This document shows, one piece after another, positions 62,601-64,000 of a stretch of 64,000 nt of DNA. This DNA is from Primulina eburnea. Taxonomy: Eukaryota > Streptophyta > Magnoliopsida > Lamiales > Gesneriaceae. Below the pieces are notes generated by a model that searched no databases, was not told the origin of the DNA, and saw only the letters and a list, made by a program, of their open reading frames with translations. A program made the translations under genes and the position numbers. The stretch's first letter is position 1. Each line of letters begins with the position of its first letter. The DNA lies in assembly GCF_022965805.1 (NCBI RefSeq), contig NC_133103.1, positions 29,564,329 through 29,628,328 of the forward strand. The letters are read 5' to 3'.

Positions 62601-64000
62601 ACTTATTTTTGCTAATAAACTTATTTTATTGTTATTAAAAAATTTGTGAGGTACATATTTGATTATATTGGGTATGAGAAACCGACTTACGATCTGCTAT
62701 TTTATCTATTAGAGATTTAGAGTGCCTCACTTTAACATCCATTATTGTTAGTGTGAATAGCGGTTCTAAATTCTAATTGCTCTACGTAGGATACTAACGC
62801 ACACACACTTTTCTAATGGCAAAAACAAGTAAAAGACTACAAGATTGGGGGCATACCTTCTGGGAAAGTTCTCTAGATAGACGTAGATATTTAGCATATG
62901 CCTCTTGACGAATATCGTCAGCAGCTCTGAATCGAGCTTGCAATTCCTTGACCTTTTATGTTCGACGTTGTATTTACTCTCCGCTTCATTACAAGCTATT
63001 TGAGTTTTTGAGGATGTGTCTTTGAGATTACCAAGCTCCTTCCTTAAGGTCTGCACATGCCAATATGACATTAAATACACATATAATATTATATTAAAAT
63101 TATAATATATTATATATATTGTATCAATAATTATCTAAAAAGAAAACGAAAATGTAATAGTAGGACACCAGGTTCCGTTGGAGAACATGAAGCTATAATT
63201 TTTTTAAAACATATATAAATTTTATTTTTTTCCGTTTGAGGGGAGGGTGGGATCCTATCCACCAAGTTGAACTACCCAAACAAATTGTGGTCCCTCTAAG
63301 AACTACCGGAATATACAGTGGGAATAACCAACCAAAGAATGAAGTAAACTTACCTTTAATTGCTCCTCAGCTTGTTCTCTCTGTTCAAGAGCCTGCTGGA
63401 TTTCATTTTGGCTACACTTGCTAGAGGATAATTGTTCGCGAAGCTGCTTGATTTCATGAATGAACTGCTTTTCTTCCTTCAATCGAAGTGTCTCATGTTG
63501 TATCATATGTTCAATAGTTTTTATCTGCCAATAGATACAATTCAATCATTAAAAAAATGTTAACAGCATCATTTTTGAGCTATGAACAGAAAAGCGACAG
63601 ACAAATGCAAGTGGTGTGCATGCAACAGGAAACATAATTCTTACCCGACTATTCAAATCCTCCATGGATGTTGCATTCTTTGCCTTGTTGATTACAGATT
63701 GAAGAGAGTTTATTTCTATGCGCTTTTCCTTCAACAACTTTTTTAAGCTTCTGTCTTCACCTTTAGCATATTCATAATCAATACCATTATTCTGATCTTT
63801 TGCCTAAGAATCGATGAATTATAATTGTATTATCGTTTTGTCCTCAAACATTACAAAAGAAAATAAAAATAACAATATGCATGTTTCTTACTCTTTTTTC
63901 CTGAATTTGGGCTCGAATAGAATCCCTGAGCTTTGTCTTCTCGTTAACTTCTAGTACTGCAATCCTAATTTGTTCTTGGAGTTTTTCATCATTGTATCTT
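38287..64000 (-). CDS. PPI1: Proton pump-interactor-like coiled-coil membrane protein, spliced, 5' end outside window
   Basis: Seven exons seen (38287-38649, 55765-56370, 56442-56540, 62857-63050, 63354-63524, 63645-63803, 63892 to the edge), each with GT-AG borders and phase-0 joins. The protein is mostly coiled coil ([38 protein letters not shown]), then [20 protein letters not shown], a Lys/Glu-rich helix, and a C-terminal membrane anchor ([16 protein letters not shown]). This order matches plant proton pump-interactors, which bind the C-terminus of the plasma-membrane H+-ATPase and are tail-anchored. Two introns carry retrotransposons D and E. A one-base deletion in the 62857-63050 exon (A-run at 62954-62957) breaks the frame. 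It is therefore either an assembly error or a recent pseudogene. Confidence 0.8.
38753..39467 (+). repeat. 5' LTR of gypsy D (715 bp)
   Basis: TGATACCCCTGTAAGGG ... GGATCGCATCA. Differs from the 3' LTR at about five sites. It contains a weak TATA-like CTACAAATAGCAGG near 39182. The minus-strand frame 38681-38911 is not supported. Confidence 0.95.
39469..39487 (+). promoter_or_regulatory. Primer-binding site of gypsy D
   Basis: TGGCGCCGTCTGTGGGAAA starts two bases after the LTR end. TGGCGCC-type primer sites are usual in Tat and Athila elements. I do not assign the tRNA. Confidence 0.85.
39507..40145 (+). pseudogene. gypsy D gag, N-terminal part, cut by solo LTR S1
   Basis: Starts [12 protein letters not shown]. 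An acidic, Glu-rich coiled-coil region follows, then the capsid-like retrotrans_gag domain ([39 protein letters not shown]). It ends at QKAF where S1 enters. The frame continues at 41961 with [17 protein letters not shown]. Apart from the LTR the frame is intact. Confidence 0.92.
40146..41955 (-). mobile_element. Solo LTR S1 in gag of D (1810 bp)
   Basis: On the plus strand TGTGGGGACCC ... GAGCCTTACA, with perfect target duplication CCTTC (40141-40145 and 41956-41960). No internal region is present. It is related to the LTRs of A and C and oriented like them (minus). It contains eight ACCGCGGGTGCGGT-like hairpin motifs at about 41625-41865. It is nearly identical to S2, and partly repeated as S3. 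Confidence 0.95.
41625..41865. repeat. Hairpin-motif array in S1 (ACCGC-GGGT-GCGGT, eight units)
   Basis: Eight near-copies of the inverted repeat ACCGCGGGTGCGGT in the U3 part of the LTR. Three units carry C-to-T or G-to-A type changes. S2 (47382-47625) keeps eight units in cleaner form; S3 (52148-52335) has six. Confidence 0.9.
41961..45903 (+). pseudogene. gypsy D gag-pol: gag end, protease, RT, two RNase H, integrase start
   Basis: One open frame. Gag end has a C/H cluster ([14 protein letters not shown]). Protease: [35 protein letters not shown] and the YVDDILG box. The first RNase H is degenerate ([14 protein letters not shown], catalytic Asp replaced). The second RNase H keeps D-E-D-D ([26 protein letters not shown]). 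Integrase has a zinc part ending CEGCQHH and core residues GMDIVGPFP and ISDNGRQF. It is cut by solo LTR S2 directly after GRQF. The double RNase H places D in the Tat lineage. Confidence 0.93.
45904..47713 (-). mobile_element. Solo LTR S2 in integrase of D (1810 bp)
   Basis: Same length and family as S1, about 1% different by eye. Perfect target duplication GTTTC (45899-45903 and 47714-47718). The integrase frame reads straight across (GRQF then QGKEI) when it is removed. S1 and S2 are independent insertions because their target duplications differ. Confidence 0.95.
47719..48343 (+). pseudogene. gypsy D integrase, C-terminal part
   Basis: [28 protein letters not shown] (catalytic Glu), [20 protein letters not shown] and [13 protein letters not shown] one-base loss near 48091 shifts the frame from AMIRW to [16 protein letters not shown], then [10 protein letters not shown] and WEGPYKI, ending at 48343 with [11 protein letters not shown]. 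No chromodomain, as expected for Tat. Confidence 0.92.
48443..49440. repeat. 102-bp tandem repeat, about 9.8 copies, hairpin-rich
   Basis: CATAAGCCCAGGG starts at 48443, 48545, 48647 and so on every 102 bp. Each unit has inverted repeats: CCAGGG/CCCTGG, CCGGG/CCCGG and CTAAGG/CCTTAG. Two halves of about 51 bp are themselves related (CGGGGCTCCGTACCTCG versus CTAAGGTTCCGTACCTTAG). Because 102 is divisible by three, two long minus-strand frames (359 and 298 residues) stay open; I treat these as by-products. It lies between convergent pol and the antisense genes. Confidence 0.95.
49441..49706. other. Spacer between tandem repeat and antisense gene
   Basis: No gene or clear repeat. It would be the 3' UTR and terminator side of the antisense gene that stops at 49707. 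Confidence 0.6.
49707..51464 (-). CDS. Antisense spliced accessory gene of gypsy D (coiled coil), 5' truncated
   Basis: Three minus-strand exons: 51104-51464, 50462-51020 and 49707-50381. Introns of 83 and 80 bp have GTAATT...GCAG and GTAAGC...ATAG borders. Exon 1 holds a small globular part ([29 protein letters not shown]). Exon 2 has an Ala/Lys/Glu helix ([20 protein letters not shown]) and a Ser/Pro/Gln linker. Exon 3 has a long coiled coil ([18 protein letters not shown]), then [18 protein letters not shown] and a Glu/Lys-rich end. A single A missing from the run at 50806-50811 breaks exon 2; with 560 bases instead of 559 the joins are exactly in phase. The 5' end is replaced by the S3 junction. 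The position recalls antisense ORFs known in Tat elements such as Grande. Function unknown. Confidence 0.75.
51450..51475 (+). other. 26-bp exact copy of the host gene's last exon at the S3 breakpoint
   Basis: Identical to the reverse complement of 38493-38518 (codes for QVNDIPTK in the PPI-like gene). Three bases later the S3 copy of the S1 LTR starts. A 26-base match is far beyond chance in 64 kb. It looks like templated filler DNA. Confidence 0.9.
51479..52501 (-). mobile_element. S3: partial LTR copy plus D gag flank, internal to D
   Basis: 51479-52432 repeats the left-truncated S1 LTR (equivalent to about 40955-41955). 52433-52501 continues with the same target bases CCTTC and the same gag codons ([20 protein letters not shown]) that flank S1 at 41956-42015. 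It is therefore a copy of the S1 locus and not a third insertion. About 13 single-base differences and two fewer hairpin motifs separate it from S1. A 13-bp word (AGTATAAGAAAAC) at 52463-52475 is repeated at 52502-52514 on the right junction. Confidence 0.92.
52643..52790. repeat. 36-bp hairpin repeat array downstream of P2
   Basis: Four units spaced 36 bp, core CCGGGAGGTTTAAGGCCCC, able to pair CCGGG with CCCGG. It lies about 130 bp past the P2 stop on the minus strand. Confidence 0.88.
52919..53353 (-). CDS. Accessory gene P2 of gypsy D, antisense, intact (144 aa)
   Basis: Start chosen at ATG 53353 (MASSSES) because a TATA-like TTATAAATAC lies 38-47 bases upstream; the frame also opens at 53404, but that ATG lies inside the promoter. 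Key blocks: [44 protein letters not shown] and [16 protein letters not shown]. No domain recognised; probably all-helical and soluble, with no signal peptide or membrane segment. The homologue in copia G (25765-26196) has the same blocks in the same order but two stops. It is the same strand as host-gene transcription. Function unknown. Confidence 0.85.
   Translation of the reverse strand: MASSSESTVCSGIYVPAPNTLHPHMEDLRRTIEELVLSKVMSTWHKIQDLNATLQEGLAFTRAQRAVARRYKRELEVNHVAELATDEVLLHAMLLKEGRQLEKISSSESFNIAQSPELTHWIHEWQDVVAVLIIGARHERFLYE
53391..53400 (-). promoter_or_regulatory. TATA-like box of P2 in D
   Basis: TTATAAATAC on the minus strand, 38-47 bases before the chosen ATG. Confidence 0.65.
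53610..53745. repeat. 36-bp hairpin repeat array between P1 and P2
   Basis: Four more units of the CCGGGAGGTTTAAGGCCCC family with 36-bp spacing, more diverged than 52643-52790. A further degraded piece lies at about 53915-53970. It lies downstream of P1 and upstream of the P2 promoter. Confidence 0.85.
54099..54518 (-). CDS. Accessory gene P1 of gypsy D, antisense, intact (139 aa)
   Basis: Reads [16 protein letters not shown], then [61 protein letters not shown] and RNNFFK. Charged, probably helical and soluble; no known domain recognised. A TATA-like CATAAATAG lies at 54569-54577, about 50 bases upstream. It is the gene nearest the 3' LTR, transcribed away from it toward P2. The homologue in copia G (25084-25439) shares the start MAGAS and the blocks listed there. 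Function unknown. Confidence 0.85.
   Translation of the reverse strand: MAGASDPSVPDLAQEFMNVSTERKKTEIEEEVFHKILAFWEALQELQLLYYCGEANTPRLLAKLEKYREYLHISVLGDPFEGDHMYEVMLRKERNTLNDITDTKSYEGRATREVRRWMYLWKAFVEEAYFDVIRNNFFK
54569..54577 (-). promoter_or_regulatory. TATA-like box of P1 in D
   Basis: CATAAATAG on the minus strand, 51-59 bases before the P1 ATG. Weaker than the P2 box. Confidence 0.5.
54922..54939 (+). promoter_or_regulatory. Polypurine tract of gypsy D
   Basis: TTTTAGGGATGGGTGG directly before the 3' LTR start TGATACCCC; purine-rich and in the expected place, though interrupted by T. Confidence 0.65.
54940..55654 (+). repeat. 3' LTR of gypsy D (715 bp)
   Basis: TGATACCCCTATAAGGG ... GGATCGCATCA, followed by target duplication ATCAC. 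About 99.3% identical to the 5' LTR by eye. Confidence 0.95.
55765..56370 (-). CDS. PPI1: PPI-like gene, penultimate exon
   Basis: 606 bp, 202 codons, acceptor CCCATAG before 56370 and donor GTGAAT after 55765. Reads [40 protein letters not shown], a Ser/Thr/Lys linker, then a charged helix ([39 protein letters not shown]). The STLRR...DGRSLGPDE block is characteristic of plant proton pump-interactors. Confidence 0.88.
56442..56540 (-). CDS. PPI1: PPI-like gene, 99-bp exon
   Basis: Acceptor ACTGCAG, donor GTTAGT. Reads [20 protein letters not shown] and [13 protein letters not shown]. It joins the preceding exon (LSRELSQK) and the next (VENFLELW) in phase 0. Confidence 0.87.
56541..57405 (-). 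other. Intron of PPI-like gene, left of copia E
   Basis: Host intron sequence without recognisable genes. With 62056-62856 it forms an intron of about 1.66 kb once E is removed. Confidence 0.7.
57406..57721 (-). repeat. 3' LTR of copia E (316 bp)
   Basis: TGTTAAAAGAAAAGCC ... CACCTCAACA. On the minus strand the neighbouring CCAAGGTGGAGAAT (57722-57735) is the polypurine tract. Confidence 0.95.
57736..61683 (-). pseudogene. copia E Gag-Pol polyprotein, one in-frame stop
   Basis: Start chosen at ATG 61683 ([16 protein letters not shown]); the 33 upstream codons come from the primer-site and LTR region. Gag UBN2 region, then a perfect knuckle ([14 protein letters not shown]), protease ([12 protein letters not shown]), pre-integrase ([10 protein letters not shown]), integrase with [16 protein letters not shown] and [10 protein letters not shown] (D,D,E complete), RT with [11 protein letters not shown] and YVDDILIA, RNase H with [18 protein letters not shown] and [13 protein letters not shown] at 58252-58254 (after YLRGT) separates RNase H; everything else is open, about 1314 sense codons. 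With the stop read through it would be full length. Confidence 0.95.
61720..61738 (-). promoter_or_regulatory. Primer-binding site of copia E
   Basis: On the minus strand TGGCATCAGAGCCAGGTTA follows the 5' LTR end after AT. It differs by one base from the initiator-Met type TGGTATCAGAGCC. Confidence 0.85.
61740..62055 (-). repeat. 5' LTR of copia E (316 bp)
   Basis: TGTTAAAAGAAAAGCC ... CACCTCAACA, followed by AAGAG. About four differences from the 3' LTR. Confidence 0.95.
62056..62856 (-). other. Intron of PPI-like gene, right of copia E
   Basis: AT-rich intron DNA; no gene, repeat or RNA recognised. Confidence 0.7.
62857..63050 (-). CDS. PPI1: PPI-like gene exon with one-base deletion
   Basis: Acceptor ATGTGCAG, donor GTATGC. 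It begins [14 protein letters not shown] and [12 protein letters not shown], then the good frame moves by one base to [15 protein letters not shown] and [18 protein letters not shown]. The exon is 194 bp; 195 (one more A in the run at 62954-62957) restores phase 0 at both ends. As written, translation would stop in the next exon. Confidence 0.88.
63354..63524 (-). CDS. PPI1: PPI-like gene coiled-coil exon (171 bp)
   Basis: Acceptor TTGGCAG, donor GTAAGT. Reads [57 protein letters not shown]. The HET.xLKEEKQ.I.EIKQL block is typical of proton pump-interactors. Confidence 0.9.
63645..63803 (-). CDS. PPI1: PPI-like gene exon (159 bp)
   Basis: Acceptor TCTTAG, donor GTAAGA. Reads [53 protein letters not shown]. 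53 codons, phase 0 on both sides. Confidence 0.88.
63892..64000 (-). CDS. PPI1: PPI-like gene exon, continues beyond window
   Basis: Donor GTAAGA. Reads [36 protein letters not shown]. Its 3' part and the next intron are duplicated at 17155-17276. Confidence 0.87.

Overview
This is a repeat-dense nuclear window from a flowering plant. It holds one spliced host gene and at least nine LTR retrotransposons or fragments with plant-type domains: chromovirus Ty3/gypsy, dual-RNase-H Tat-type Ty3/gypsy, and SIRE-type and other Ty1/copia. A eudicot is likely and an asterid is a guess; no species can be named from sequence alone. All identities and LTR comparisons were made by eye.

Layout. 1-17154 is a four-level nest. 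Gypsy A (minus, 1-5318, runs off the left edge) and gypsy C (minus, 5809-12326) both sit in the integrase of gypsy B (plus, seen at 5319-5808, 12332-12743 and its 3' LTR 12744-15847). B sits in the 3' end of SIRE-like copia I (15848-17154), and I abuts a 122-bp duplicate of the host gene (17155-17276). 17277-18557 is AT-rich DNA with a LINE-type RNase H remnant. Copia F (minus, 18558-37769) is split by SIRE-type copia G (minus, 20520-32562) and by a 3.1-kb solo LTR H (33199-36302). 37770-38286 is the 3' flank of the host gene.

The host gene (minus, 38287 to beyond 64000) has seven recognisable exons, all joined in phase 0. It encodes a coiled-coil protein with a C-terminal membrane anchor that resembles proton pump-interactor (PPI1-like). 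Its last intron holds a young 16.9-kb Tat-type gypsy, D (38753-55654, target-site duplication ATCAC). Another intron holds a nearly intact 4.65-kb copia, E (57406-62055, duplication AAGAG). D carries two solo LTRs, S1 and S2, each with a perfect 5-bp duplication, and a partial third copy, S3.

The most interesting signal is a pair of small accessory genes, P1 and P2. They are encoded antisense to gag-pol, between pol and the 3' LTR, each behind its own TATA-like box. They are intact in gypsy D (P1 54099-54518, P2 52919-53353). Recognisable homologues, broken by stops, sit in the same order and orientation in the unrelated copia G (P1 25084-25439, P2 25765-26196). D also carries a third antisense gene with two small introns (49707-51464). 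A module shared by two retrotransposon superfamilies implies exchange or convergent capture of an accessory system. A second oddity is the S3 junction in D: a 26-bp exact copy of the host gene's last exon lies next to a copy of S1 plus its gag flank, which suggests templated repair.
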